NCBI GenBank assembly: GCA_918807975.1
Contig: OU964921.1
Location: 36,544,498-36,608,497 of the forward strand
From: Aplidium turbinatum
Lineage: Eukaryota > Chordata > Ascidiacea > Aplousobranchia > Polyclinidae
DNA length: 64,000 nucleotides
Direction: 5' to 3'
Numbering within the stretch: the first letter of the stretch is position 1; the number at the start of each line of letters is the position of its first letter. A model generated the notes under the pieces. The model did no database searches and was not told where the DNA came from. It worked only from the letters and a program-made list of their open reading frames with translations. The position numbers and the translations under genes are program-made. Shown here piece by piece: positions 51,401 to 61,591 of this stretch.

Positions 51401-52658
51401 TCATACTTTAAATCCTCCCAAGGGAGCAACAAACGAAACACTTATCTAAAGTCAGTTTGCTATCATTCGCGCTTTTCGAATTCCTCTGCAGCAAGTGTAT
51501 TTGTCTTGTAGCCTATATGTCTATATGCAGAGGCATAGCAAGCACAGAATTTCGAGGGGGGGGGGTAAATAAATAAGTATTTTTGCACATGTAAGTGAGC
51601 CCGACAAGAAGTTACCGAAATGGGAGCACTCACAGGGGGATCTGGGGGTTCCTCCCAGAAAATTTTGAAACAAATACCTTAAAATTGCGCATTCTGAAAG
51701 TGCTTTTAGCCTAACCAATAATAAAACTTTTCCAAATGATGCTGCAACAGAGTGTAAAATTTTTATTTAAAACATTTTGAGGCTAGGCAATTGCTTCCTT
51801 TTCCCTCTTGACTACTCCCCTGCCTATGTCGGCTTTTGCCAAAACCTTTAGCTGATGCCATTAACCGTTTTCGCCTTGAGACAAAACAAGGGTCGTGTTA
51901 TTTGCTGTAGCAAGGTATTTTATTTGACTTGATTCTTGCTCAATTAACTTTATTTTCTCTTAATGTCTGACATCAGAGCTCTTTAGTTGCTAACCTCATT
52001 AATCACTTTTATACTTGACATTTTTATTTTCTGTAGGTCTACGTCACACTCATCTTCACCTCGAATAAACAGACATCAAATAAATAACTTACATGTGTAG
52101 AGACATCTAACTTGCATATTTCTCATAAAATTATTAGCAGCTATTGCAGGTTGGTAGAATAACTATCTACTCGTAGTTTGCATGTAGAAAAAAAGTGGGT
52201 GATTATCGAATACACCAAGTTTTTTCCGACGGTTTGCAAAGCCAAATGGAAGTAGCAACTTTTTTATTTTAAACTTTTATTTTAAATTCATGTCAAGAGG
52301 TAGCCTACACGATAAGGCTCTTATTAAAACGGAGTTGACAGTTTTGATGAATGCAGTTTACGGCTACATTTCATCTAGACGGCACGCTACAAGTTAACAA
52401 AGTTACAATGGAGCCATCAAGGGCGTTAAATAAACAACGTTCCTGACTAAAGTAGGGTTGGTTGTACTTATAACCAACAATTTATATGACATACCTGTAG
52501 TTGTCCGGTCTGTAAGATGAATAGTGAAGGGGGAAAAGACCACCTAACATAATATCTCCATTTTGTGTGTATGATAAAGGGTTTACCAAGGATCCAGTGC
52601 CGCATAATAGTTTAGAACATAGCAATATTACAACTACCAACACAAAACTGTCCCCCAT
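27470..52658 (-). CDS. CASR-like: Calcium-sensing-receptor-like class C GPCR, complete, 19 exons, 902 aa
   Basis: Exons 5'-3': 52495-52658, 51083-51184, 50313-50434, 50106-50238, 47542-47734, 45890-46082, 43638-43814, 42916-43082, 40769-40864, 38949-39131, 37588-37762, 36013-36117, 35515-35663, 34401-34505, 33591-33716, 31618-31840, 30612-30733, 28257-28353, 27470-27546. Every junction is GT/AG and every phase agrees. Domains: signal peptide (1-22); Venus-flytrap domain (about 30-500) with [45 protein letters not shown] and ASEAWA; nine-cysteine domain (512-570); seven helices (about 583-845) with [19 protein letters not shown]; and a tail of about 60 residues starting NTVEEL, as in vertebrate CaSR. 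The plasma-membrane receptor should sense extracellular calcium and amino acids and signal through G proteins (family knowledge). The tail is far shorter than in mammals, and the helices are split over six exons. A lineage-specific paralog with another ligand is possible. Confidence 0.95.
27576..27743. mobile_element. hAT-type MITE, 168 bp
   Basis: The left end CAGAGACGGATCCAG and the right end, read inward, CAGCGGCGGATCCAAGAG share the GGATCC-bearing hAT terminus. The flanks GTTCAACT and GCTTAACT match at 6 of 8. Poly-G runs lie next to both ends. It sits in the last intron of the receptor gene, about 30 bp from the terminal exon. Confidence 0.6.
27880..28058 (+). repeat. 5'-truncated copy of a tRNA-derived SINE
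   Basis: It shares AATAAATTGGGTGGGCGTAA and the TAATGAGAACCT ... ATCTTCTCAT segment with the full SINE at 45432-45668, but lacks the tRNA-like head. It ends close to a T run. Intronic in the receptor gene. Confidence 0.7.
28806..30279. mobile_element. hAT-type element, 1,474 bp, non-coding
   Basis: The ends are CAGGGGCGCCGGAACG and, from the right, CAGGGGCGCCGGAAGC. The exact 8-bp target duplication TATACAGA lies at 28798-28805 and 30280-30287. No transposase was recognised. The interior from about 29024 to 30050 is more GC-rich and itself has inverted CCTTAAA ends, so another element may be nested there. It lies between exons 17 and 18 of the receptor gene. Confidence 0.85.
32452..33331. 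mobile_element. hAT-type element, 880 bp, non-coding
   Basis: The left end CAGAAGTGTACAGGAACC pairs imperfectly with CAGAGGTGCACGGATCC read from the right. The flanks CTAAGTAC (32444-32451) and CTAAGTAG (33332-33339) match at 7 of 8. GGATCCGGAT-rich subterminal segments occur at both ends. Intronic in the receptor gene. Confidence 0.7.
33361..33515. mobile_element. Foldback palindrome, about 155 bp
   Basis: The arms are inverted copies: GGCGAAAGAGCC at the outer ends, then TTTGTCATGAGTTACCAAGG, with GACTTGTATACC near the centre. No target duplication was seen. It lies just right of the 880-bp hAT element and 75 bp from exon 15 of the receptor gene. Confidence 0.7.
34213..34304. mobile_element. 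Small palindromic MITE (copy 2)
   Basis: The ends are CCCCAGATAGTAAAT and CTGTCAGGGG, with inner arms TTTACATTGAT and ATCAATGTAAA and a central ATCTGCAGGCGTT. Same family as 26086-26176. Intronic, 97 bp beyond exon 14 of the receptor gene. Confidence 0.65.
37251..37347. mobile_element. Small palindromic MITE (copy 3)
   Basis: It opens ACCCAGACGGCAAAATCCGT and closes GATGGATTTTGCTGTCT. The central part has diverged from the other copies. Intronic in the receptor gene. Confidence 0.6.
41418..41760 (-). mobile_element. LINE 3' end (C-terminal coding piece and ATG-repeat tail)
   Basis: The minus-strand frame 41458-41658 ends a protein with the [20 protein letters not shown] signature found at the C terminus of many non-LTR reverse transcriptases. 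The same tail continues upstream past a TAG stop (41668-41670) as [18 protein letters not shown]. After the stop at 41458 the element ends in a short ATGATGATG repeat, as in several LINE clades. It is 5'-truncated, intronic in the receptor gene, and abuts an inverted partial copy at 41763-41960. Confidence 0.75.
41763..41960 (+). mobile_element. Inverted partial copy of the neighbouring LINE segment
   Basis: The plus strand here has AAAAATGATGTCTTGAAAGA followed by GTGGACTGATG, nearly the same as the minus strand of the LINE piece to its left. The two therefore face head to head with a few bases between them. Similarity fades to the right, where the sequence becomes unrecognised. Confidence 0.55.
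42073..42279. mobile_element. Non-autonomous element of the TTGAGAGAATAATTTGGG family, copy 1
   Basis: It starts CAGAGCCGTTAAGAGAATAA and ends GTCAACGCCACTG, weakly inverted hAT-like termini. Internal CCAAAGAATACGCGGTGATT and GGGCCC words recur in the copies at 45372-45830, 50503-50638 and 58004-58161. No clean target duplication was found for this copy. Confidence 0.55.
45002..45365. mobile_element. hAT-type MITE, left end clear, right end lost
   Basis: The left end CAGGGGTCGGGAACCATTTT is a common Charlie-like hAT terminus, followed by AAGAGCCATGAAAG. A related GAGCCATATGCC word lies near 45287. No matching right terminus or target repeat was found. Intronic in the receptor gene. Confidence 0.45.
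45372..45830. mobile_element. Copy of the 42073 element family interrupted by a SINE
   Basis: The left piece (TTGAGAGAATAATTTGG, about 45377-45431) and the right piece (AAGACACTTTTAAGAAAAC onward, with CCAAAGAATATGCGGTT) together match the family at 42073-42279. The SINE at 45432-45668 separates them. The right boundary is approximate. Confidence 0.6.
45432..45668 (+). repeat. Full-length tRNA-derived SINE with 11-bp target duplication
   Basis: The head is a tRNA-like unit with an A-box region (GGGATGACGCAGCGGTAAGG) and a B-box-like TTTCGACTCC. The body contains AATAAATTGGGTGGGCGTAA and the copy ends at a T5 run. Exact 11-bp direct repeats CCTCTAACAAG lie at 45421-45431 and 45669-45679. A truncated relative is at 27880-28058. 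Intronic in the receptor gene. Confidence 0.85.
50503..50638. mobile_element. Non-autonomous element of the 42073 family, copy with target duplication (136 bp)
   Basis: It starts CAGGCCTGTTGAGAGGATAA and ends GTCAACGCTACTG. The flanks ACCATGGC (50495-50502) and ACCATGGT (50639-50646) match at 7 of 8, which defines the ends and supports a hAT origin for the family. It lies between exons 2 and 3 of the receptor gene. Confidence 0.75.
51528..51822. mobile_element. Probable hAT-type MITE, about 295 bp
   Basis: The left end CAGAGGCATAGCAAGCACAG, a nearby poly-G run and the right end CTACTCCCCTG fit a hAT-type element with G-rich ends. The flanking target duplication is not clear. It lies in intron 1 of the receptor gene. 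Confidence 0.45.
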
Positions 52659-54363
52659 ACTTTGGTTGACAAGCTTAGTATTTAGCCTACAGTAAACTCT
52701 TTAGTAGGCTATAAAACACAAGGATACGTTTGGTAATAGTACAAATCATAAATTTTTAATTGATTTCAGACGTTCTAACTGCTTAACCATCGAGCCGGTT
52801 TGTGTGCATCAGAACGGAATCTTTTGCTCTGAAAGCCGACACCACTTCACGTAGCTTCTAAATTGCAGTATTTAAGCCAGAGCTGGAAACTTAAATTTGT
52901 AAAAACTGATTGAGTTTGAGATTATAAATATTGGATAATGGAAAACTACTTTTGCTCTACAAGTCTACAGGGTATTAACGACGATGAATGAGAATTATGC
53001 CGTAAGACGGAGATTTGTTAATGAGAAAGTAGGCTATGCCTGAAACGAACTTTAAGGACAAATTCTGAACATTTCAAAGTTTGTAAAATATAGAGTTAAA
53101 TAAGTTTGAAAAATCACTTCAACTTTCAAAACTTAAAAATGAGGAAGACGAGCCTTGGACTCGTACTCACAATAATTTGTGAATCGAACAAAATCCAACT
53201 CCACAGTCCTTTCAAGCCTTAACCTGACTCGTTTTTCTACGAAAAACGTCTCGGCTAAATGCAATAAGGTAGTATGCTACCCTAATTCACACCAAGGTAA
53301 AACAAGCTGCGTATAAAGAGAGTGGCTTATTTAGCAGAAACAGCATACGTGCTGCCGGCCATAGGCTATAGCTCGGATACTACGCAGTATCTTTAAAAGA
53401 CGTTTGTATGAACTCTAGGCTTCCTGTTTTGAAAATCTTTTAAATTTTGTCTTACTTTCTCTTTACGAGCTGATATCACCACGTGAAAATACCGAGGTAG
53501 CTGCTCAGAACTACAAAATAATTTAATTCTATATTATACTGGTTTGATAACGGTAACATAGCCTATAACAAATAGGGAATGAATTTCCATGAACGCAAAA
53601 AAACATACCTCACTTAGACGCGGTTCATTTATTGCTGCAAAATGACAGAAACCTTGAATGCGAATTCTGCCATTTGGTCTACTTTTCGTATCACTAGTGC
53701 CTACTTTAATTGCCCTCGGCAAGCCAGCACTCCGCACATAGCAAGTGCTAGTGGCGTTTGAGCAATACCAACGGGCGTTTATAAACAGTCGAACCTTTTT
53801 TCACTTTGCATTTGTAAATAAACTCTTGCTGTTAAAACGTGATATTCTGCAGGACTCGATTGGGTACACTCGCAGACTAAATTCGGCAGAAATCACTAAA
53901 GTTGTACTTATTTTTTATCATGAGAACGGTTATCTAAGTAGTATATAGGTGCCACATCTAACTTGCAGCCTAGAAATCACTAAACTGGTAGGCCTATGAT
54001 GTCTTTTCATCGTAGCCTATTGAGTATCTAAGCTACGTGCCTGATATATGTCTAGCCTAGCTTACAGTATGCACGAAGTCGTGTTTACTGAGTTAGAAGT
54101 TGCGCTGAAAACTGACAGGATGTTTGAGTATATCTACTTCACCAGCACACGAAAAAATGCGTTAGCTCATGCCTCCAGTCAAAAACTTAAACAATAGAAT
54201 GTATCGTAAATAAATACACGATATTTAGTGGTTTTATATTTTTTATATTTGCAGTCGCAAACATCAACAAATTGTGAAAATAGCGCACAAAGCTAAAGGT
54301 TATGATACCGGTAATCTTAAAATAGTAAACTAGCAAATAAGCTGCACGTTCTATTTGAGTAGC
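52659..54363. other. Upstream flank of the receptor gene, nothing recognised
   Basis: It should contain the promoter and any non-coding 5' exon of the receptor. No TATA box or coding signal stands out. Open frames at 53534-53737 (minus) and 53745-53948 (plus) have no recognisable motif. Confidence 0.4.
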
Positions 54364-55809
54364 CAGGGGTCGGCAACCTACGACCCGCGGGCCAGATCCG
54401 GTACACCAAGGAAAATCAACCGGCCCGCAGCTTCTTTACAAATTATAGTATTATATGGCCCGGTCAGTGGCATATTACAGTATAATCGAATGGGAGAGCA
54501 TGTACTTTTTCATTAATCATTTTGGTAGGCCCACGTCTTTGATTTGCAGCGTTTGTGTTTCTGTAAACAAGGAATTCAGCACAAAGCGTCATTATGCTAT
54601 AAAACATATTATTTTTTCCAAGTTAATGGGTCAAACAAGGAACGGTAAAGTTAATCTACTCAAAAATAACTTAAAACAGCAAATTCCTCTGTTACAACGG
54701 AAAGGAAAACCAAAGAATCAACAAATTCATTTGCTAGCTAGAACGTAACACAATTAATAGAAAAAGACAGGAAATCGTTGTACTGATGGATGTTTTACTG
54801 ATGGCGAATTTTGGAAAAGATATATTCTTCTTTTTCTTCGTCTGCATGTGAACCTTCTTCGCCACTCCAGGGGTCGAGGGGCTCTGCCTTTTACCACCCT
54901 TGGGCAGTGGCGGCGACTCTGTTTAGATGTTTGGGCAGGTGTCGAGCAGCCACTGAATAGATTCGTCATCCAGTCCACGCAGACCACGTAAACTGTTTGG
55001 CACAATTGCACATGGTGTGGTCTGCGGTTTGTTTCTCCTTACCATAGCCTACTTACAGATCGTAGATGGAGCCATTCCCCATTTGTGCAATGTGCATGTT
55101 GGAGCGGAATAGTCTGATGCCATTGCACAGGCGGTTGAGCCGCACCCAGCCATTTCTTGGCCAAAGCATTCCGGTTGGATGGGGGCCGGTGTCGTAGATG
55201 AAACATTGGAGTCTTCAGGTGTTCTTCTTCCACTCCGAGCTCGATTAGTGGTCCGCCCAAGTAGCCGCACAGATGAATTGATCTTCAGCGGTTTTCATCA
55301 CGATTTGTGCGGCCTGTACAAATTGGTGTCTTGATGTATGATGGAGATTATTGAAAACATTCGTCATACGTCCAAAAACATACGTCCAAAGTAAAAAAAA
55401 ACAATCTATTTTTCAGATATAGGCCTAAGTCTTTCAGCAAGAACCGTAACTCGATGAAAAGAAAATACATCTGAGAACGTAAAATCTAGCAAAAAAGTTG
55501 TTATAGATCTATAGTTCTTCTCAATGGCGACTGATGAGAGCACAGGCACGACAGATAGACCTACAACTGAGCTGGCAGTATTTGTGCGTGGAGTAGCTTA
55601 AACAAAGATTTTGGTGAAAATTTGTTCATCTGATTTCTGTTAGGGGTATTACTACACTACTACAGGAACCGATATTCTGAAGGCATTACGTCAACGCCTT
55701 GAAGTCTTGAGTCTGAGTTTATTAAAACTGGTATTAGTAGGCTACGGCCCGCCAAGATCATGTAAAGTTTGGCTTTGGCCCGCGGTTAGAAAAATGTAGC
55801 CGACTCCTG
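54364..55809 (+). mobile_element. Decayed hAT transposon with BED-type N-terminal piece, 1,446 bp
   Basis: The left end CAGGGGTCGGCAACCTACGA and the right end, read inward, CAGGAGTCGGCTACA both run into ACCGCGGGCC-like sequence. The frame 54455-54748 encodes the N-terminal part of a GTF2IRD2-like hAT transposase. It has the CxxC (LICSVC) and RHYxxxH (RHYAIKH) spacing of its BED-like zinc finger. The rest of the transposase is missing. The segment from about 54780 to 55320 is of different composition and may be another insertion. The target duplication is blurred. Confidence 0.7.
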
Positions 55810-58003
55810 GAGTCGACTACAGTATTGTACTTGTAGCCTACAAATCTGCGCCAGTAGGCTATTTATAAATTTCATTATTGATAAATTTGTATATTAACGA
55901 TTGCATTCGACCATTTAAAACTAAAGAACAAGCTACACAATTTCCAATGTTTTAGGGCAATTTTCAATATTAGGCTACCTCTGTCCAGCCAACACCACTG
56001 GAATATCCTACACTAGTTTGCTGATTCTAGTCTTATCATACAGATATCTATAGTCTTATCACCATTTGAACTACACAAAATATCATTGACGGTGTCGGTA
56101 TAGCATAACCAAGTATTTACATTACAAAAAAAGTATTGTTTCTAATATAGCCTACTGCTGATAATCTCTTTTACACGCCGTAGTCTGCTCTTTGATAGCA
56201 AAATTGCTGTAACTAAGCTACTAGCTTTTACTGTGGAAAAGGTTTCTGTGATTTGAACATCACGTTTAGTTGAAATGAAGCATTTAAAAGTTCCAGCCAA
56301 CTCAGTGTCGCTTTTCAAGGCAATTGTTCAAACCACTACCATGCGTCTAGAGATGACAAAAAGAATGACGTTAAATCGACGTAAAAATACAATATAACAA
56401 TGGAAACAGTTTCGACCGTACGATATCAAATCAACCGCAAATAAAGTTTTAAGCAAATATTGAATGAAATAGCACACACCTTTTATGATATACAAAGTTA
56501 GTTAACTTAAGTTAGTTAACTTAGGTTGAAATTCTTTGAATCAAACTTCTGTGGTATAGAATAACGTCTCAGGCCTTCATGCCATCGTTGAGAGTATAAA
56601 AGCATATTTTATGCAAAGCTCATTTCGCACAAAACCCAACGCTAATCTGTTTATGGGCAACACCAATAAGAACTGACATTGAACTCGAATGCCAACAAGT
56701 TATTCAAGGGAATATGAACGTTAATTAAATTAAGATAAAAGGCTTAGGTTTGAAAAAGCTGTCTAACAAGTCATTAATCCATTACACGATCATAGTAATA
56801 AAAAAAAACACGACCGTGTGATTCGGTAGCCTACAAAGAAATAACAAAAAATAGAAAAGGCTAGGTCAAATACCAATGGAGCAACTTGATCAGAATACTT
56901 CAAGAAATATTCTTTACATTGGCACCACATGGACAGAACAATTTAGGCTGCCGCAGATTACACTCAGTATCCAAACGAAAGTTATCAATTCTTTAGCCTA
57001 CCCTTCGCAACCGGCACTATTGAATCTACGTGCTTCAAAATCTCTGTCCACGTTAGATCTGACGATTGGGATCCTACAGAAACTTTCAGTCCAACAATGA
57101 AAATTCCCTCAATCAGTTGCCTATTAATGCTGATGCGTTTAATTTGATTACAACGAACAGATAGGCCTACTCTAGATTGGAGTCTATTCTACAGCATGTT
57201 ACAGCTTATTACATCACTTCAGAGCTATGCACGTTATTTTTTGAAACATTATTTTGTTACAGCACCTCACTCCAACTTCAACCCCATAAAGCTACTTTTT
57301 AAATGTATTTTCTTTCAAGCTGAGCCTGCTTTTCTGTCGTCAAAGCTTGCCTGGTTCTTGCTAACAATAGCACCTGATAATTGAAACTAACTTGTACTTT
57401 TAGAACACTTCACGTTTTTTTCTGAAAATAAGTACGGTAGTCACATGGCTATACAGTATGCCTCCCATCACTTGACTAAAAATACAAATCAGCATGGTCT
57501 AACATTTACCTATAAATTAACAACAAACAAAAAATTGGACAAAAAGTATTTTAACTTCTGTCCGGGACTTCTGTACTTGGCCCCAGGCCTGGTGCGTTTC
57601 GAACTGACTTTGCCCATGGCAGAATATATTTTCGCAAGGTTTTCTTCGCCTTTTTTGAGGTGCTAAACCTAACACATGTAGAGTTGTGTTTCACTCCCCC
57701 CACTTTGACCATCAACACGCTTGATAACCAACATAGCAATTGTTTATCAATTTTTTTGAGGTCTTCCGACACCAATTTATGAATTTTTATTTTATACTTG
57801 CTTCAATTTTTGAAATTTCCCAAGGTGTAATTGCGACCTTGCCAAAATACTTGTATTTAGAAGGCGAAATCCTTTTTTCTCTAGAGCACGCTTTGACGTG
57901 CGCGTTTTGTCGCTTCTCCTTCTTTCCAGACCCCTGCTAGATGTTATGGCGAGTGACATTGTTTTTCTGCTTTGATGGTCGGATGTAAAACACATGATGA
58001 TGA
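55810..58003. other. Gene-free stretch
   Basis: No exon or domain was recognised. A 14-bp unit AGTTAGTTAACTTA is tandemly doubled near 56498-56526. Open frames at 56876-57100, 57445-57666 and 57551-57775 show no family motif. Confidence 0.4.
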
Positions 58004-58161
58004 CCGCTGGGAGGATAATTTAGGCAGCAAATCAAAACACTTCTCAGAAAACACACTAGGCCCATAACCTATCCAAAAGATATGCGGTGGTTCCTTCACG
58101 TTTCCGAGCCCTTAACATAATCCCGAATCCAAAAGTAGGCTACCCCTTGTTGACGCTACTG
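58004..58161. mobile_element. Non-autonomous element of the 42073 family, diverged copy
   Basis: It shares GAGGATAATTTAGGCAGC, AAAAGATATGCGGTGGTTCC and TTGACGCTACTG with the copies at 42073 and 50503. The left terminus has diverged and no target repeat is visible. Confidence 0.55.
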
Positions 58162-59410
58162 GTTAGCCTGCATCAGAGTTTTTCGAAATGAAAAATGTTT
58201 TCGTATGACTAACATGATGGCATTCTGTGACTATAATTTGCTGTGCTGTTGTAGCTTAAGCCATACGCCCCATCAGGTCCAAAAAGCTAAACGGTACAAT
58301 CACCAGTGTACTCGTGACTTTGCTTTTTTTTTAGTTGAGTTTCATAATCCGAGTAACTTCAAAAAATTGAATGAGCTTGTTCACTACGCATTTACTTAAG
58401 AGCATAGGCAAGCAGCCTAAGCTCTTCCGGTATAAAACAAGCTAAATCACCACTCTGGCTATTACAAGGTGTTGCATGTAAGTTAATACGCGGATCGTCA
58501 CTCGATGATAGTTTTGCTTGTTATAAGCCGGATCAGCGTAAAGTAAGTTGGTTACTGGTTAGCCTATACTTCAAAACGAAAGTTTTTTTCAAAGCTTCGT
58601 TAATATTTGTTTAGTCTCGCCATTCAGCAAGCAAAAATAATTGAAAACGGCACTTTCACTACAGTGTGGATGAAGAATTGATAACGTTTGCTTTCTGCGT
58701 GCAAGTTTGACCTCTGTTCTGAATAATTTGCTTGAGAAAATTTGCGATCAAGTGTCAACACAATCTTCGCTCTTCCCTACGCCGCTGGCACCTGTCATAC
58801 CGCAGGAAGATTGATCGTTCCATTGGTCACATTCAAGTCGAATTTGAGTGAAGTCTGTGCCCGCGATTAACTGAAGTTGAAAGCTGCGTTTCCGTTTCTG
58901 GCTTATACCGCAGCCAAGGAAGAGCAATTCAAACTGAAGGATCGATTTTGTTCTCTGTGTTATCAAAATACGAAATTCTCAAGAAAAATACTAGCGACTG
59001 AAAAAAGGTTCAAATATTGTTAAAAAATTCAATAATCCAAAAATTGTTGAGGCTTCGAAACCTCTTGGCAAGATGGAGTCAAACGTAAATACGGAAATGA
59101 CGTTAAGTCAACGTGGGCATTGCAATGCAGGTACAAATTACTAGCTTACTAAACAACAGTAACCTACATAAACATGTAGATAACCAATCACACCGCTTGA
59201 AAGCTAAATGGTAAAAAAAAGAATTGTCCACTTCCAGGTGGCCCAAGATAAAAACACCGGATAATAATTTTCATCTTTTACAGAATGTAACTGATTGTCA
59301 CACACGGTGACTTACCAAGCAAAGAAAATTTATGGAGTTTTCAGAATAATTTACATCACGATTTAAACTAGATCAAATATTGCAAACAAATATACAAAAC
59401 ACTGGAAATG
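58162..59410. other. Gene-free stretch downstream of the SENP-like gene
   Basis: No splice-bounded exon or known motif. The minus-strand frame 58748-58966 contains a P-loop-like MTGASGVGKSED, but it lacks the rest of any NTPase fold and is probably chance. Confidence 0.35.
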
Positions 59411-59484
59411 AGGACAAAATTACATTGATTTAACGTCTGCAAACGTTGAAACAGTGTAAAAAATGCCGAAGTTGCTGACTGGGG
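59411..59484. mobile_element. Degenerate copy of the small palindromic MITE
   Basis: It keeps TACATTGATTTAACGTCTGC, then AAACGTTGAA, and ends GTTGCTGACTGGGG. The left end is lost. A better copy lies 213 bp to the right. Confidence 0.5.
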
Positions 59485-59696
59485 TTATCCCGCCGCAATC
59501 TTGCAGATGACAAAAAGGTGTTTGCTTCCAGAAATTGGATATTGAAACAATTGTGCTATAATCTTACCTTTCATCAGTAACTAATCCTAACATTAATAAG
59601 TGATGTGATGATATCACTTTCACTGTTGCTTGAGCTAACTCCGAATAAAAGTTGTGTGCGACAGCTAAGAACTCGTGACTTTTGCATAATCTATCT

Positions 59697-59775
59697 CAGA
59701 CAGAAAAAACCGTCATTTTTACATTACGTCTGCAGACGATGAATCAATGTAAAAATGATGGTTTTTGCTGTCTGG
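59697..59775. mobile_element. Small palindromic MITE (copy 4, well preserved)
   Basis: The arms CAGACAGAAAAAACCGTCAT and ATGATGGTTTTTGCTGTCTG are inverted copies around a central ACGTCTGCAGACGATGAA. Same family as 26086-26176. Confidence 0.75.
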
Positions 59776-60030
59776 TTTAAGACAGATCAGCTTACTTAGT
59801 TGGAAAACTGTTTGCTCGTCAAGTAATGCATAAATGTCACTCGAACTATTCATATTATTAATCCCATATTAAACGGCGAGAGATTAAATCTTTTATTTTC
59901 AAGCTGCTGAAAGTACGAACTGTTTTAAACAAGACGGCATAGTGGAGTAAACTGACGAAAACGCGACTTTCTGTAAAAGCACTGACGATATAAAAAAATA
60001 CACAAACGTTGCTAGCAATATGATTTCATT

Positions 60031-61005
60031 TCAAGAGAAGTCGTCCGATTGCGCTGTCGTGAGACTTTCAATGACTTTTCTGATCTTGGATCGCTTTAAC
60101 TTCACTTCATTAGGGTCGAACCACTGCTGCAGCGACCTCATGGGAAATGCGGTAAAATCTTGAATGGGGTTCTAAAAGACAAGATTGAGAAACTGCTGTC
60201 ATTACACCAAGATAACTTCTTATACTTCTAAAGCCAATTTATAGCCACTTTTTACACAAGACTTTACTTCAAGAGATTGTTCGACACACTAATAGTTTAG
60301 TTGTGTTTTGAGCTGTCATAAACCAACCACCAACTTTTGCGGTTGACAAACAGCTTCTTGAATTGAACCAACCTCAACCGAAACTAATACTATGAGCTCA
60401 GTTTTCTGGTAAAATCAAGCCCTAGAAATGATGTCATAATCTGAGGCGCACATTTAAAAGTCCGGCAGATTCAGGTACGGGCCACAATTTCGTACATCTT
60501 CACAAAAGCCAGGTTGGATTTGAAAATCATTCATTCAGAAAATTTAACTTTCAGAACGATTTCAAACATACTTGCGGTTCCTGGCCGACAATACATGATC
60601 CACTTGCAACTATGCACGAGTAGTCGGGTGAAACCCTTTGGTTTCTATTTTTATGAGCATGCTGCGTTGGTAGAAACGGAATAAAGTCCTATGAAACTCT
60701 CTGTGGCAGTTCGAACTCAACATGTAACAGCAGTTCTAATCTAGAGCGAGGTGAGATTCGAACTGCTGCCCATTCGATCTTATGCATATTTTCAACATTA
60801 CTGACAAGACAATGTTGAAAATTTTTTTCAATTAAAAAAACGAACCTGAAACATCTTCTCAACGTAATGTAACAGAAACAAGCCACAATCTGAGTAATTA
60901 TCTTGTTGCGGGACTTGCGGTGAACACATCTTCATGTTTGCTGGAGTGAAAACCCTTTGGCAGCTCGCTGTTGACTTACGGCATTTCCATTCTTCAGTTA
61001 GGTAT
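60031..61005 (-). CDS. SENP6/7-like SUMO protease, last two exons (partial gene)
   Basis: Exon 60846-61005 joins exon 60031-60171 in phase 0 and ends at TGA. It encodes the C-terminal part of a Ulp1/C48 cysteine protease. VPQQDNYSDCGLFLLHYVEK contains the oxyanion Gln and the catalytic Cys of SDCG. The final exon (NPIQDFTAF ... LQQWFDPNEV) follows the SENP6/7 pattern NPI-x-x-F, then WF. SENP6 and SENP7 trim poly-SUMO2/3 chains, mainly in the nucleus (family knowledge). The upstream exons with the catalytic His and Asp are not visible in 61006-64000. They must lie beyond the right edge if the gene is whole, which would put the element at 61592-64000 in an intron. A retained 3' fragment cannot be excluded. 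Confidence 0.85.
60670..60800 (-). repeat. Possible tRNA-derived SINE fragment
   Basis: The minus strand has a B-box-like GCAGTTCGAATCTCACCTCG and a second TTCGAACT word downstream. No A box or target repeats were found. It lies in the SENP-like intron next to the catalytic exon. Confidence 0.3.
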
Positions 61006-61591
61006 CTAAAAGTTAAGCCAAGTATGCTTGATAAAGTGGCTATCAGATTGGTAATGAGATGCTTTGAGCTATTAACAAAAGACTGAGCGCTCACTACAGT
61101 AGCAAACAAGCACAATTATCTCAAACACCTTTCTGCCACAATCTTCCACAGTCAACATGCCAAGCGTACTCAGCCAGAGTGTACAAAAGTACTTTTTGCT
61201 TCAACAACAACAACAAAAACATTGCACCCCCACCTCCTACGGCTGTACGCATGACCATTTTGCATTGTGGTGCGGCTGAAGGTAAACGTGTTTTCATAGA
61301 CTGACCACCAAACTGTCACCGGGAATAAGTAAAAAGTGAAGCAAAACGTCTTTGCACGTGAATTAAATGCAATTCTGTTAAAAAGGATCAGAGATGTCTT
61401 AAACCAAGGGTCTTTTACACGAGGCACGTGAGGACTTTTGGTGCAGGCTAGTGTTGTAGTCCGGCAGAAGTACGACTGAACCTGGAAATTTTATGCAAAG
61501 TTTTTTTTTTATTGATTTTGGTAGCCTAGAGTCTACTCTTTTAGAATCTGCCGGGTGCACTCCGCGCACCCTTGAGCGTTTTGAGAAATTC

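Noticed and set aside
54364-55809. Endogenous retrovirus or LTR element in the GC-richer interior
   Set aside because: No LTRs, primer-binding site or reverse-transcriptase motif was seen. The ends are hAT-type inverted repeats.
58748-58966. P-loop-like GASGVGKS in a minus-strand frame
   Set aside because: No Walker B or other NTPase features and no splice sites. A short chance match is more likely.
10638-60800. Functional tRNA genes
   Set aside because: All tRNA-like heads (10638, 45432, 60670, and the SINEs at 3702 and 6733) sit in SINE-like or decayed contexts and lack a complete cloverleaf as read by eye.
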